Part shown: piece after piece, positions 39,424 through 48,798 of the stretch
Position numbering within the stretch: the first letter of the stretch is position 1
Layout: every line of letters begins with the position of its first letter
Source of the DNA: Oscillospiraceae bacterium
Lineage (GTDB): Bacteria; Bacillota; Clostridia; Oscillospirales; Oscillospiraceae
Length of the DNA stretch: 52,842 nucleotides
Assembly (NCBI GenBank): GCA_016302405.1
Contig: JAEDNR010000003.1
Location: forward strand, 1 to 52,842
Reading direction: 5' to 3'
The notes under the pieces: model-generated
What the model was told of the DNA's origin: nothing
What the model saw: only the letters and a program-made list of their open reading frames with translations
Databases searched by the model: none
Position numbers and translations under genes: made by a program

Positions 39424-40479
39424 ATGAGCATTATTTTCGCAATTATCCTTTTCAGCTTTCTGATCTTTATTCATGAGCTGGGGCACTTCACTTTTGCCAA
39501 AGCCTTTGGTGTTCAGGTGAATGAGTTCTCCCTGTTCATGGGCCCCGCCATCTGGAAGAAGCAGCGGGGGGAGACCCTGTACGCTGTCCGCTGCATCCCC
39601 ATTGGCGGTTACTGCGCCATGGAGGGAGAGGATGGAGACAGCGACAATCCCCGTGCTTTTTCCAATGCCGTCTGGTGGAAACGCTTCATCATTCTTGTTG
39701 CCGGTGCCGCAATGAACTTTATCACCGGCGTTGTAATGATCGGCATTTTCCTGGCACCGAACAAAAACTATATTCTCCCCCAGGTCAGCGTGGTGGAAGA
39801 AAACTGCGCCTTCGCGGACTATATCCAGCCCGGGGATACAATTGTTGCGCTGGATGGGGAGAAAATTTATGTGAATTCCGATTTTTCCCTGCTTATGTCC
39901 CTGAACGCCGGTGACATCCATGATCTTACCATCCGCCGGAACGGGGAGATCATGGAATATAAAAATATTAACATGGAAATGCGGGAATTTCCCGACGATG
40001 ACGGGAATCCGGTTCTGCGCTACGGGTTCAGCTTCTCCCTGGCGGAGAGCACCCCCGGACTGTGGGCAAAAACAACCTGGAAAACCAGTGTGGATACCGT
40101 CCGTTTGGTTCGCCTCAGCCTGAAAATGCTCTTTACCGGCCAGGCTGGACTGCGGGATGTGACCGGCCCTGTTGGGATTGTTCAGCAGATGTCCAATGTG
40201 GCCGAGGCCTCCGGCAGCGCGTGGTACGCGTTCCTGAATCTACTGTATTTCGGCGGCTTCATTGCCATCAACCTGGCTGTCATGAACCTGCTGCCCATTC
40301 CTGCCCTGGACGGCGGACGGGTGGTTGGCCTGCTTCTGACTGCCGCCGTGGAGGGCATTACCCGGAAAAAGGTGAATCCCAATGTGGAGGGCTATATCCA
40401 TGGCGTGGGTATGCTTTTGCTGCTGGCGCTGATGGCAGTGATCATGTTCAAGGATATTTTCTTTATTGTAAAGGGATGA
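39424..40479 (+). CDS. rseP: RseP-type site-2 intramembrane zinc metalloprotease
   Basis: A 351-residue RIP metalloprotease. HExxH is H17-E-L-G-H21 in the first helix. A PDZ-like domain includes GDTIVALDGEKI (about 138-149), and the third zinc ligand motif NLLPIPALDGGRV lies near residue 290. In Firmicutes the homologue RasP cleaves anti-sigma factors and clears signal peptides. It sits between dxr and ispG, as in many clostridia. Confidence 0.93.
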   Translation: MSIIFAIILFSFLIFIHELGHFTFAKAFGVQVNEFSLFMGPAIWKKQRGETLYAVRCIPIGGYCAMEGEDGDSDNPRAFSNAVWWKRFIILVAGAAMNFITGVVMIGIFLAPNKNYILPQVSVVEENCAFADYIQPGDTIVALDGEKIYVNSDFSLLMSLNAGDIHDLTIRRNGEIMEYKNINMEMREFPDDDGNPVLRYGFSFSLAESTPGLWAKTTWKTSVDTVRLVRLSLKMLFTGQAGLRDVTGPVGIVQQMSNVAEASGSAWYAFLNLLYFGGFIAINLAVMNLLPIPALDGGRVVGLLLTAAVEGITRKKVNPNVEGYIHGVGMLLLLALMAVIMFKDIFFIVKG

Positions 40480-40486
40480 CTTACTG

Positions 40487-41530
40487 GTGACAAGGAAAAT
40501 CATGGTGGGCTCCGTCCCCGTGGGCGGGGGAGCTCCGGTATCCATTCAATCCATGCTGAATACCCGGACCACCGATGTGGAAGGAAGTCTGAAGCAGCTT
40601 CGTGCTTTGGCTGCCGCCGGATGTCAGATCGCCCGTCTGGCGGTGCCGGACCGGGAAGCTGCCGCGGGCTTTGCCGAGATCGTAAAGGAGAGCCCCCTGC
40701 CGCTGGTTGCGGACATTCACTTTGATTACCGGCTTGCCATTCTGGCGGCGGAGGCCGGCGCGGCCAAGATCCGGATCAACCCCGGCAATATCGGCGGGGA
40801 GGATCGGGTAAAGGCTGTTGTGGATGTGTGCAAAGACCGGCATATTCCCATCCGGATCGGGGTCAACGGCGGAAGTCTCGATAAAAAGCTTTTGGAAAAG
40901 TATGGGCATCCCACGGCGGAAGCACTGGTGGAAAGCGCGTTCCAGCACCTGGAGCTGCTGGAAAAGCAGGGCTTCTATGATACCTGTGTGTCCATGAAGT
41001 CCTCCACGGTTCCCATCATGGTGGCTGCCGCACGGCTTTTCCGCAGCAAGTGCGACTATCCTCTCCACATCGGCGTGACGGAGACCGGACCCGTGCGGCA
41101 GGGCCTTATCAAATCCGCCATGGGTATCGGTGCCCTCCTGCTGGACGGCATCGGCGATACCCTGCGGGTGAGCCTGACGGATGACCCTGTGCAGGAGGTT
41201 TACGCCGCCCGGGATATTCTGAAAGCCGCGGGGCTTCGCCGGGACGGTGTGAACATTATCTCCTGTCCCACCTGCGGCAGAACCCGGATTGACCTGATCG
41301 GCCTTGTAAACCGGGTGGACGAGGCGCTGAAGGACTGCAAAAAGCCCATCACCGTGGCGGTTATGGGCTGCGTGGTCAACGGGCCCGGCGAGGCCCGGGA
41401 GGCGGACATCGGCATTGCGGGAGGCGATGGCTGCGGCCTGATCTTTGAAAAGGGCCAGGCAGTGGAAAAGCTTCCCTATGACGCGCTGCTTCCCGCCCTG
41501 CTGAAACGAATTGAAGAACTGGATACATAA
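40487..41530 (+). CDS. ispG: 4-hydroxy-3-methylbut-2-enyl diphosphate synthase
   Basis: A 347-residue iron-sulfur enzyme of the MEP pathway that converts MEcPP to HMBPP. GTG at 40487 gives the family opening MTRKIMVGSVPVGGGAP. The TIM barrel is followed by a [4Fe-4S] domain with the SCPTCGRT cysteines and MGCVVNGPGEA. A strong hairpin separates it from polC. Confidence 0.95.
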   Translation: MTRKIMVGSVPVGGGAPVSIQSMLNTRTTDVEGSLKQLRALAAAGCQIARLAVPDREAAAGFAEIVKESPLPLVADIHFDYRLAILAAEAGAAKIRINPGNIGGEDRVKAVVDVCKDRHIPIRIGVNGGSLDKKLLEKYGHPTAEALVESAFQHLELLEKQGFYDTCVSMKSSTVPIMVAAARLFRSKCDYPLHIGVTETGPVRQGLIKSAMGIGALLLDGIGDTLRVSLTDDPVQEVYAARDILKAAGLRRDGVNIISCPTCGRTRIDLIGLVNRVDEALKDCKKPITVAVMGCVVNGPGEAREADIGIAGGDGCGLIFEKGQAVEKLPYDALLPALLKRIEELDT

Positions 41531-41544
41531 ACGCCGGATTCGGA

Positions 41545-41585
41545 AAGCGGGCTATCGGCTTTTTCGAAAGCCGCATAACCCGCTT
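41545..41585 (+). other. Strong intercistronic hairpin between ispG and polC
   Basis: AAGCGGG/CCCGCTT and CGGCTTT/AAAGCCG pair around a stable TTCG tetraloop. There is no U-run. It is a likely RNase barrier or partial attenuator within the operon. Confidence 0.65.
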
Positions 41586-41622
41586 CCCGGATTTCCTGCC
41601 GGACTTTTCAAAGAGAAAGACT

Positions 41623-44600
41623 ATGGATAAAACAGTTTCTATTTTGGATATGTTTTCGGATTATACGCCGCCTGAGGAGCTGCAAGCAGCCCTTTCTCAG
41701 GCGGCGATTGACGGTGCCGATCTGGACCCGGAACGCCGAAGCGTGCATGTATTTGCCCATTCCGAGAGCTATATTCCCAAACGTTTTCTGGATCGGGCAT
41801 CCAGGGAGCTTGCGTCCGCTTACACCCTGAGCAAGGTGGAACTGACAGTGACCCATCCGGCATCGGAGCTTACAAAATGTGAGCCGGAGGAACTGATGGG
41901 CCTTTTTGTCAGCCTGGATTCCATGACCCGGGGGTCTCTTGCGGGTGCCAGGTGGAGCTGGGAGGGAACGAATCTGACCATTCGGCTTTCCGCCAACGGC
42001 AAAGATGCCCTGGAAGAACTGATTCCACAGGTGAGGCAGAGCCTTTTTGCGCGCTTCGGTGTGGAAGTTACGATTCAGGTGGAAGCGGGGACCAGCCTGG
42101 AGGGGAAGGCCCTCTTTGATGCCCTGGACTCCATGCGGGACCGGATGATGGAGAAGCTGCCCGCCCAGGCCGCGGCGGAACCGGAGCGGCCCAAGACCCA
42201 GACCCAGGACGCGGATACCATCTACGGAAAACCCTTCCGGGGGACGCCTGTTCCCATGGAGAAGCTGACCCTGGATATGGGTACGGTGATCGTAGAAGGA
42301 AAAATCTTTGCTGTGGACCATAAGGAGCTGACCAAGCGGAACGCCTGGGTGGTCAAGTTCGACATGACGGACAACACCGGCTCTATTCGCGTCAGCCGGT
42401 TTATGGAGGCCAAGGAAGCAAAGCCCATTCTGGAGCATATCCAGGTGGGTACTGTTCTGCGGATTCAGGGAAAGCTGACGGAGGACCGTTTTGAAAACGA
42501 AATGGTGCTCAGACCCTATGCCATCGCGCCCGGCTCCCTGCCCAAACGCAAGGACCTGGCGCCGGGAGAAAAACGGGTGGAGCTGCACCTGCATACCACC
42601 ATGAGCAACATGGATGCTCTGACGGATACCGCCGCCGCAGTGAAGCAGGCGGCCGAATGGGGGCATAAAGCCATCGCTATCACGGACCATGGCGTGGCCC
42701 AGTCCTTCCCTGATGCCATGAAAGCCGCGTCCAAGGCAAAGGTTGCGGGTACGGATCAGAATATCAAGATCCTTTATGGCTGCGAGGGATATTATGTAAA
42801 CGATGTGGATGACCGGATCGTGGTCCACGGCGACAGGGAAATGACCTTTGACCAGGCGTATGTGGCCTTTGACCTGGAAACGACCGGCCTCAGTTCCCGG
42901 ACGGATCGGATTATTGAGATCGGCGCGGTGCTCATGCGGGACGGGGAAGAAATTGAACGCTTCCAGACCTTTGTGGATCCGGAGCGCTCTCTGGATCCGA
43001 AGATTGTAGAGCTCACCGGCATTTCTGACAGTATGCTGGTGGGGGCTCCGAAGATCGAAGAGGTTCTGCCCAAATTTCTGGAATTTGTGGGAGATCGGGT
43101 TCTTGTGGCCCATAACTCCGACTTTGACACCGGCTTTATCCGCGGGGAGTGCAAGCGGCAGGGCTTGGACTATACCCTGACTGCGGCGGATACCCTGATC
43201 CTTTCCCAGAATCTTCTGCCCCAGCTGAGTAAATTCAAGCTGGATATTGTGTCCAAAGCCCTGGAGCTGCCGGACTTCAATCATCACCGGGCGGCGGACG
43301 ATGCCAAAACCTGCGGCCTTATCATGCACCGCCTGATGAAAAAGCTGGAACAGGAGCAGGATATTCACTCCCTCCAGGCAATCAATCCTGCCATGATGGC
43401 CCTGCGGTCCAAGGGACGTATCGGGGACCGGCATGCCAGGCATATTATTCTGTTTGCCAAGAATCAGGTCGGCCTGCGAAACCTCTATCATCTGATTTCC
43501 GACTCGAATCTGAAATACTTCAAGCGGGTACCCCGCATTCCCAAGTCCGAGCTGCTGGATAAACGGGAGGGCCTGATTATCGGCTCCGCCTGTGAGGCTG
43601 GGGAGCTGTTCCAGGCAATCCTGGATGGCAAAAGCGAGGATGAACTCCGGCGGCTTGCTTCCTTCTATGATTTTCTGGAGATCCAGCCCCTGGCAAATAA
43701 TCGTTTTATGCTGGAAAAGGGCATCGTCAAAACGGAGGAGGAGCTGCGGGAATTTAACCGCACGGTAGTTCGCCTGGGGCAGGTTCTTCATAAGCCCGTG
43801 GTTGCCACGGGGGATGTCCACTTCCTGAATCCGGAGGATGAGATCTTCCGGCATATTCTCCTGGCCACCAAGGGCTTTGAGGACGCGGACCGCCCCAATC
43901 CCCTGTATTTCCGCACGACGGATGAAATGCTGGCGGAATTTGCCTACCTGGGGGAAGAAAAGGCCCATGAGGTGGTGGTGGAGAACCCCAATCTTATCGC
44001 CGATATGTGTGAAACCTTGCGCCCCGTTCCCCACAACCTTTTCGCGCCCAAAATTGAAAATTCCGTGGAGGATCTGAAAAATCTGGTGTATACCAAATTC
44101 AACCGCCTATACGGGGACAATCCGCCGGAGCTTTTCCGCAAGCGTGTGGAGACGGAACTCCACGACATCATTTCCTGTCACTACGATGTGATCTATATGT
44201 CCGCCCAGAAGCTGGTGCAGAACTCCTTGGAGCATGGCTATCTCGTCGGCTCCCGTGGTTCTGTAGGTTCCTCCATCGTAGCTTACATGTCCGGTATTAC
44301 GGAAGTCAATTCTTTCCCGCCCCACTACCGCTGCCCCAATCCGGCCTGTAAATATACGGAGCTGGATGTGCCCGCGGGCTATAACTGCGGCGCGGACCTG
44401 CCGGACGCAGTGTGCCCCAAATGCGGCACAAAAATGGAAAAGGACGGCTTCAACATCCCCTTCGAGACCTTCCTGGGCTTCGGCGGAGACAAGGTGCCGG
44501 ATATTGACCTGAACTTCTCTGGTGAATACCAGGCAAGAGCCCATGCCTATTGTATCGAAATGTTCGGAAAATCCCATGTGTTCCGGGCAGGAACCATTGG

Positions 44601-45924
44601 TACGGTGGCGGAAAAGACGGCGTTCGGCTACGTCAAGAAATATCTTGCCGAGCGGGGCAAGACTGCCGGAAAGGCAGAGGAAGCCCGGCTTGCGGCGGGG
44701 TGTGTGGGTGTGCGCCGGACCACGGGCCAGCACCCCGGCGGTCTGGTGGTTATCCCGCAGGAAAACGAAATCTGGGATTTCTGCCCGGTGCAGCACCCGG
44801 CGGACGATCCCAACGCCGACCAGATCACCACCCATTTTGAATATCACTCCATGGAGGAAAACCTGCTGAAGCTGGATATGCTGGGCCACGATGACCCCAC
44901 CATGATTCGGATGATGGAGGATCTTACCGGCGTGGATGCCAAGACGATCCCCTTGGACGACAAGGACACCATGTCCATTTTTACGTCCTCCAAGGTGCTG
45001 GGCTATGAGAATGACAAAATCCTCGGACCCACCGGTGCCGTTGCCATCCCGGAGTTCAATACCCGCTTCACCCGGGGCATGCTGATGGATACCATGCCCA
45101 CCCGGTTTGATACGCTGGTGCGGCTGTCCGGCTTCTCCCACGGCACTGACGTGTGGCTGGGAAATGCCAAGGATCTTATCACCTCCAAAACCGCAACGGT
45201 TGACTCCACCATTGGATGCCGTGACGATATCATGATCTACCTGATATCCTGCGGAATGCCGGAAAAGCGTTCCTTTAAGATCATGGAGGCCGTCCGAAAG
45301 GGCAGGGGCCTTCCGGAGGGCGCGGAGGAGGAAATGAAAGCGGCGGGGGTGCCGGAGTGGTATATCGGCTCCTGTAAAAAGATCAAATACTTGTTCCCCA
45401 AGGCCCATGCGGTCGCCTATGTTATGATGGCATTCCGGATCGCTTGGTTCAAGGTCCATCATCCGCTGCCGTTCTACGCGGCCTACTTTTACCGCCGCAG
45501 CCAGAAGGGCGGCTTTGACGCGGTGCTGATGACCCGGGGCATGGAGACGGTTGTAGCCAATATTGATGCCATAGAGGGCAATGAAAACGCCACGGATAAG
45601 GACGAGGATCTTCTGACTACACTGGAGGTTGCCTATGAGTATTACCTCCGGGGCTTTGCGTTCCTGCCCATTGACCTCTACAAAAGCGATGCTACCCACT
45701 TTACCATTGAGGATGGAAAGCTTCGTCCTCCGTTTGTCGCCATTTCCGGACTGGGAGAAAATGCCGCAAAGGATCTGGTAAGCGGCCGGGAAGGCAAGCA
45801 GTTTATTTCCGTGGAGGAAGTTGCCGCCGCCTGCCCCAAGGTATCCAAGACCCACATTCAGATGCTCCGGGATGCCGGCGCTTTCGGAAGCCTGCCGGAC
45901 ACCAGCCAGATTTGCTTCTTCTGA
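41623..45924 (+). CDS. polC: DNA polymerase III alpha subunit, PolC type
   Basis: A 1433-residue replicative polymerase of low-G+C Gram-positives. In order: an N-terminal region, an OB-fold (about 225-310), the PHP domain (VELHLHTTMS near 323), a 3-5 exonuclease with AFDLETTGLSS (about 410), the rest of PHP, a zinc-finger-like Cys cluster (about 905-950), the catalytic aspartates in PDIDLNFSGEY (about 957), and the palm, fingers and helix-hairpin-helix regions. The length is normal and nothing is missing. It is the last gene of the pyrH operon and ends before a strong terminator. Confidence 0.97.
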   Translation: MDKTVSILDMFSDYTPPEELQAALSQAAIDGADLDPERRSVHVFAHSESYIPKRFLDRASRELASAYTLSKVELTVTHPASELTKCEPEELMGLFVSLDSMTRGSLAGARWSWEGTNLTIRLSANGKDALEELIPQVRQSLFARFGVEVTIQVEAGTSLEGKALFDALDSMRDRMMEKLPAQAAAEPERPKTQTQDADTIYGKPFRGTPVPMEKLTLDMGTVIVEGKIFAVDHKELTKRNAWVVKFDMTDNTGSIRVSRFMEAKEAKPILEHIQVGTVLRIQGKLTEDRFENEMVLRPYAIAPGSLPKRKDLAPGEKRVELHLHTTMSNMDALTDTAAAVKQAAEWGHKAIAITDHGVAQSFPDAMKAASKAKVAGTDQNIKILYGCEGYYVNDVDDRIVVHGDREMTFDQAYVAFDLETTGLSSRTDRIIEIGAVLMRDGEEIERFQTFVDPERSLDPKIVELTGISDSMLVGAPKIEEVLPKFLEFVGDRVLVAHNSDFDTGFIRGECKRQGLDYTLTAADTLILSQNLLPQLSKFKLDIVSKALELPDFNHHRAADDAKTCGLIMHRLMKKLEQEQDIHSLQAINPAMMALRSKGRIGDRHARHIILFAKNQVGLRNLYHLISDSNLKYFKRVPRIPKSELLDKREGLIIGSACEAGELFQAILDGKSEDELRRLASFYDFLEIQPLANNRFMLEKGIVKTEEELREFNRTVVRLGQVLHKPVVATGDVHFLNPEDEIFRHILLATKGFEDADRPNPLYFRTTDEMLAEFAYLGEEKAHEVVVENPNLIADMCETLRPVPHNLFAPKIENSVEDLKNLVYTKFNRLYGDNPPELFRKRVETELHDIISCHYDVIYMSAQKLVQNSLEHGYLVGSRGSVGSSIVAYMSGITEVNSFPPHYRCPNPACKYTELDVPAGYNCGADLPDAVCPKCGTKMEKDGFNIPFETFLGFGGDKVPDIDLNFSGEYQARAHAYCIEMFGKSHVFRAGTIGTVAEKTAFGYVKKYLAERGKTAGKAEEARLAAGCVGVRRTTGQHPGGLVVIPQENEIWDFCPVQHPADDPNADQITTHFEYHSMEENLLKLDMLGHDDPTMIRMMEDLTGVDAKTIPLDDKDTMSIFTSSKVLGYENDKILGPTGAVAIPEFNTRFTRGMLMDTMPTRFDTLVRLSGFSHGTDVWLGNAKDLITSKTATVDSTIGCRDDIMIYLISCGMPEKRSFKIMEAVRKGRGLPEGAEEEMKAAGVPEWYIGSCKKIKYLFPKAHAVAYVMMAFRIAWFKVHHPLPFYAAYFYRRSQKGGFDAVLMTRGMETVVANIDAIEGNENATDKDEDLLTTLEVAYEYYLRGFAFLPIDLYKSDATHFTIEDGKLRPPFVAISGLGENAAKDLVSGREGKQFISVEEVAAACPKVSKTHIQMLRDAGAFGSLPDTSQICFF

Positions 45925-45983
45925 ATGAAGCCATATCTGTCCTTTGGGTGAGAGCGGCAACCGCACGCTGACCCGTTGACACA

Positions 45984-46027
45984 AGAAAAGACACGCGGGC
46001 CCGAAAAAGGGAACGCGTGTCTTTTCT
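45984..46027 (+). terminator. Terminator after polC
   Basis: AGAAAAGACACGCG (45984-45997) and CGCGTGTCTTTTCT (46014-46027) form a perfect 14-bp stem with the T-run inside its 3-prime arm. Confidence 0.85.
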
Positions 46028-46089
46028 GTTGAGACAAGTTTCTGCTGCCTGCTTTCTTTTTGCCGCCCCGAGTTTCTGCGTTCTCTCTC

Positions 46090-46118
46090 TTGCAAATTTG
46101 CAGCACATATAGTATAAT
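46090..46118 (+). promoter_or_regulatory. udp promoter
   Basis: TTGCAA (46090-46095), 17-bp spacer, TATAAT (46113-46118). Confidence 0.85.
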
Positions 46119-46150
46119 ACTTATATATTTTTCACAAAAGGAGGATTTTT

Positions 46151-46927
46151 ATGCAGGATATTGGTATGCAGTTTCACATCCACTGCAAGGAGGGGGATGT
46201 GGGACGCTATGTGTTTTTGCCCGGAGATCCCGGACGCTGTGAAGCAATTGCGAGCTTCTTTGACAATCCTGTCCATGTCTCCCAGAACCGGGAATACAAT
46301 ATCTATACGGGAACGCTTCTTGGCGAAAAAGTCAGTGTCTGCTCCACTGGTATTGGCGGTCCCTCTGCCTCCATTGCCATGGAGGAACTGAAAAACATCG
46401 GCGCGGACACCTTTATCCGGGTGGGAACCTGCGGCGGCATTGCGCTGGATGTGCAGCCGGGGGATGTGGTGGTGGCTACCGGCGCGGTTCGTTTTGAGCA
46501 CACCTCTTTGGAATATGCCCCCATTGAGTTCCCGGCGGTGGCGGATTTCGGCATCGCCACCGCGCTGAAAGCGGCAGGGGAGGACTTAGGCTACCGGGTC
46601 CATACTGGTGTTGTCCAGTGCAAGGATTCTTTCTACGGACAGCACAGCCCGGAAAAATCTCCCGTGTATTATGAGCTGCTGCAGAAATGGGAGAGCTGGA
46701 AGCGTTTGGGCGTAAAGGCCAGCGAGATGGAGTCCGCGGCTCTCTTTGTAGTAGCCGCTGCCCTGGGCGTCCGGTGCGGAAGCTGCTTCCATGTGGTGTG
46801 GAATCAGGAACGGGAAAAAGCGGGGCTCTACATGCCTATGACGGAGGATACGTCCGGTGCCGTTAAAGTGGGCATCGAAGCCATGAAGCGGCTGATCCGG
46901 CAGGACCAAAGCCGTGATAAAGCCTGA
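46151..46927 (+). CDS. udp: Uridine phosphorylase
   Basis: A 258-residue nucleoside phosphorylase (NP-1 family, hexameric type) that splits uridine with phosphate to uracil and ribose 1-phosphate. The phosphate-binding FLPGDPGR (near residue 22), STGIGGPSASI, RVGTCGGI and the ribose-binding EMESAALF are visible. The Udp-like pattern is stronger than purine nucleoside phosphorylase, but overlap in the family leaves some doubt on the base. AGGAGG precedes the ATG. It is monocistronic or loosely linked to the kdg genes, which have their own promoter. Confidence 0.88.
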   Translation: MQDIGMQFHIHCKEGDVGRYVFLPGDPGRCEAIASFFDNPVHVSQNREYNIYTGTLLGEKVSVCSTGIGGPSASIAMEELKNIGADTFIRVGTCGGIALDVQPGDVVVATGAVRFEHTSLEYAPIEFPAVADFGIATALKAAGEDLGYRVHTGVVQCKDSFYGQHSPEKSPVYYELLQKWESWKRLGVKASEMESAALFVVAAALGVRCGSCFHVVWNQEREKAGLYMPMTEDTSGAVKVGIEAMKRLIRQDQSRDKA

Positions 46928-46966
46928 TTTGTACATAATATCCTCCGGGATTGTCATTTCCGGGAA

Positions 46967-46995
46967 TTGATTTTTTTATCGGAAATCGCTATAAT
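46967..46995 (+). promoter_or_regulatory. kdgA-kdgK promoter
   Basis: TTGATT (46967-46972), 17-bp spacer, TATAAT (46990-46995). Confidence 0.75.
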
Positions 46996-47052
46996 TATTA
47001 ACAAATGGGCTGTTTTCGGATGGCCAGGAAAAATTGAGGGAGGATTCTTTTT

Positions 47053-47697
47053 ATGAATGAGATGCAGAAAAAGATCAGCGAAGTCGGCGTTGTGCCGGTC
47101 ATTAAGCTGACCGATCCCCAGCGTGACGCGGCGCCTCTTTCCGATGCCCTGTGCGCCGGAGGCGTTCCCATCGCAGAGGTCACTTTCCGTGCCGCCGGTG
47201 CGGACGAAGCCATCCGCATCATGAAGGAACGTCATCCTGAAATGCTGGTGGGTGCCGGTACGGTGCTGACTACCGAGCAGGTGGACCGGACCATTGCCGC
47301 CGGCGGTATGTTTATCGTTACCCCCGGCCTGGATGTGGACCTGGTTAAGTACTGCCAGGAGAAGGGCATTTTGTGCTTCCCCGGCTGCACCACCCCAACC
47401 GATTACCACGCGGCCTATAAGCTGGGTCTGGAGGTCCTGAAGTTCTTCCCCGCGGAGCAGTCCGGCGGCCTTGCCAAGATCAAGGCCATGTCCGCTCCTT
47501 TCCCCATGTTCAAGGTTATGCCCACCGGCGGTGTCAACCTGAAGAATCTGGCTGAGTATTCCGCCAGCCCCATCATTGCCGCCTGCGGCGGCAGCTACAT
47601 GTGCCCGGACAAGCTGATTCAGGCCGGTGCTTGGGACGAGATCACCGAGCTGTGCCGCAAGAGTGTTGAAATTGTGAAGGAGGCAAGAAAGAAATGA
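47053..47697 (+). CDS. kdgA: KDPG/KHG aldolase
   Basis: A 214-residue bifunctional 4-hydroxy-2-oxoglutarate / 2-dehydro-3-deoxy-phosphogluconate aldolase. The Schiff-base lysine is K130 in LKFFPAE, with the conserved VGAGTVLT and a PTGGV phosphate site near residue 157. It cleaves KDPG to pyruvate and glyceraldehyde 3-phosphate. It overlaps kdgK by four bases (ATGA), and the two enzymes act consecutively in hexuronate or ketodeoxygluconate breakdown. Codon bias suggests good expression. GGGAGG precedes the start. Confidence 0.94.
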   Translation: MNEMQKKISEVGVVPVIKLTDPQRDAAPLSDALCAGGVPIAEVTFRAAGADEAIRIMKERHPEMLVGAGTVLTTEQVDRTIAAGGMFIVTPGLDVDLVKYCQEKGILCFPGCTTPTDYHAAYKLGLEVLKFFPAEQSGGLAKIKAMSAPFPMFKVMPTGGVNLKNLAEYSASPIIAACGGSYMCPDKLIQAGAWDEITELCRKSVEIVKEARKK

Positions 47698-48722
47698 GCA
47701 GAGTTGTTACTTTCGGTGAGCTGATGCTTCGTCTTCAGCCCTATAACTACGAGCGTTTTGTCCAGTGCGACCATGTGGAGTTTACCTTTGGCGGCGGTGA
47801 AGCCAACGTTGCCGTGTCTCTTGCAAATTACGGCGTGGATGCCGCGTATGTGACCAAGCTTCCTGCCCATGCCATCGGCCAGGCTGCGGTCAATTCCCTG
47901 CGCCGCTACGGTGTGGATACCTCCCTCATTGTCCGGGGCGGAGACCGTGTGGGTATTTACTTCAATGAAAAGGGTGCTTCCCAGCGGGGCAGCGTCTGCA
48001 TCTACGACCGTGCCCACTCTGCCATCCAGGAGGCTGCTCCCACGGACTTTGACTGGGATAAGATCTTTGCCGGTGCCGACTGGTTCCACTTTACCGGTAT
48101 TACTCCGGCCCTGGGCCCCAACGTCGTTCAGATGTGCAAGGATGCCTGTGTGGCTGCCAAGGCCCACGGCTGCAAGATCTCCTGCGACCTGAACTACCGT
48201 GGAAAGCTCTGGACCCGTGCCCAGGCCCGGGAAGCGATGACCGAGCTGTGCCAGTATGTGGATGTGTGCATCTCCAATGAGGAGGATGCCAAGGATGTGT
48301 TCGGCATTGAGGCGGAAGCTACGGATATTTACGGCGGCAGCCTGAACCACGAGGGCTACAAGTCCGTTGCCAAGCAGCTTGCGGACAAGTTCGGTTTTGA
48401 GATGGTGGCAATTACCCTGCGGGAGAGCCACTCCGCTTTTGATAACGGCTGGAGCGCCATGCTCTACAATGTGGCCAAGGACGAGTACTGCTTCTCCAAG
48501 AAGTACGACCTGCACATCATTGACCGGGTCGGCGGCGGCGACAGCTTTGGCGGCGGCCTGATCTACTCCCTGCTTTCCGGTAAGGATACCCAGGCGGCTG
48601 TGGAATTCGCGGTGGCTGCTTCTGCGCTGAAGCACTCCATCGAGGGTGACTACAATATGGTCACCGTAGCCGAAGTGGAAAAGCTGGCCGGCGGCGACGG
48701 CTCCGGACGGATCCAGCGGTAA
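47694..48722 (+). CDS. kdgK: 2-dehydro-3-deoxygluconokinase (PfkB family)
   Basis: A 342-residue sugar kinase of the PfkB/ribokinase family. The N-terminal substrate region TFGELMLRL and FGGGEANVAVSLANYG and the C-terminal anion-hole motif VGGGDSFGGGLIYSL (catalytic Asp) are clear. Pairing with kdgA makes 2-keto-3-deoxygluconate the likely substrate, yielding KDPG for the aldolase. No uronate isomerase or dehydratase lies in the window, so the upstream pathway is encoded elsewhere. Confidence 0.9.
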   Translation: MSRVVTFGELMLRLQPYNYERFVQCDHVEFTFGGGEANVAVSLANYGVDAAYVTKLPAHAIGQAAVNSLRRYGVDTSLIVRGGDRVGIYFNEKGASQRGSVCIYDRAHSAIQEAAPTDFDWDKIFAGADWFHFTGITPALGPNVVQMCKDACVAAKAHGCKISCDLNYRGKLWTRAQAREAMTELCQYVDVCISNEEDAKDVFGIEAEATDIYGGSLNHEGYKSVAKQLADKFGFEMVAITLRESHSAFDNGWSAMLYNVAKDEYCFSKKYDLHIIDRVGGGDSFGGGLIYSLLSGKDTQAAVEFAVAASALKHSIEGDYNMVTVAEVEKLAGGDGSGRIQR

Positions 48723-48733
48723 CAAAACATATA

Positions 48734-48769
48734 AAACAGGGACGGTCCCATAGGATCGTCCTTGTTTTG
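48734..48769 (+). terminator. Terminator after kdgK
   Basis: AAAACAGGGACGGTCC (48734-48749), loop CATA, GGATCGTCCTTGTTTT (48754-48769); the paired ends supply the U-rich tail. Confidence 0.85.
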
Positions 48770-48798
48770 TGTATTCTGTAAGGAAAAAGCGGGAGGAG

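Noticed and set aside
41608..44034. 808-residue open frame on the minus strand inside polC
   Set aside because: Shadow of PolC; no domain features, and the plus-strand frame has intact PHP and exonuclease motifs.
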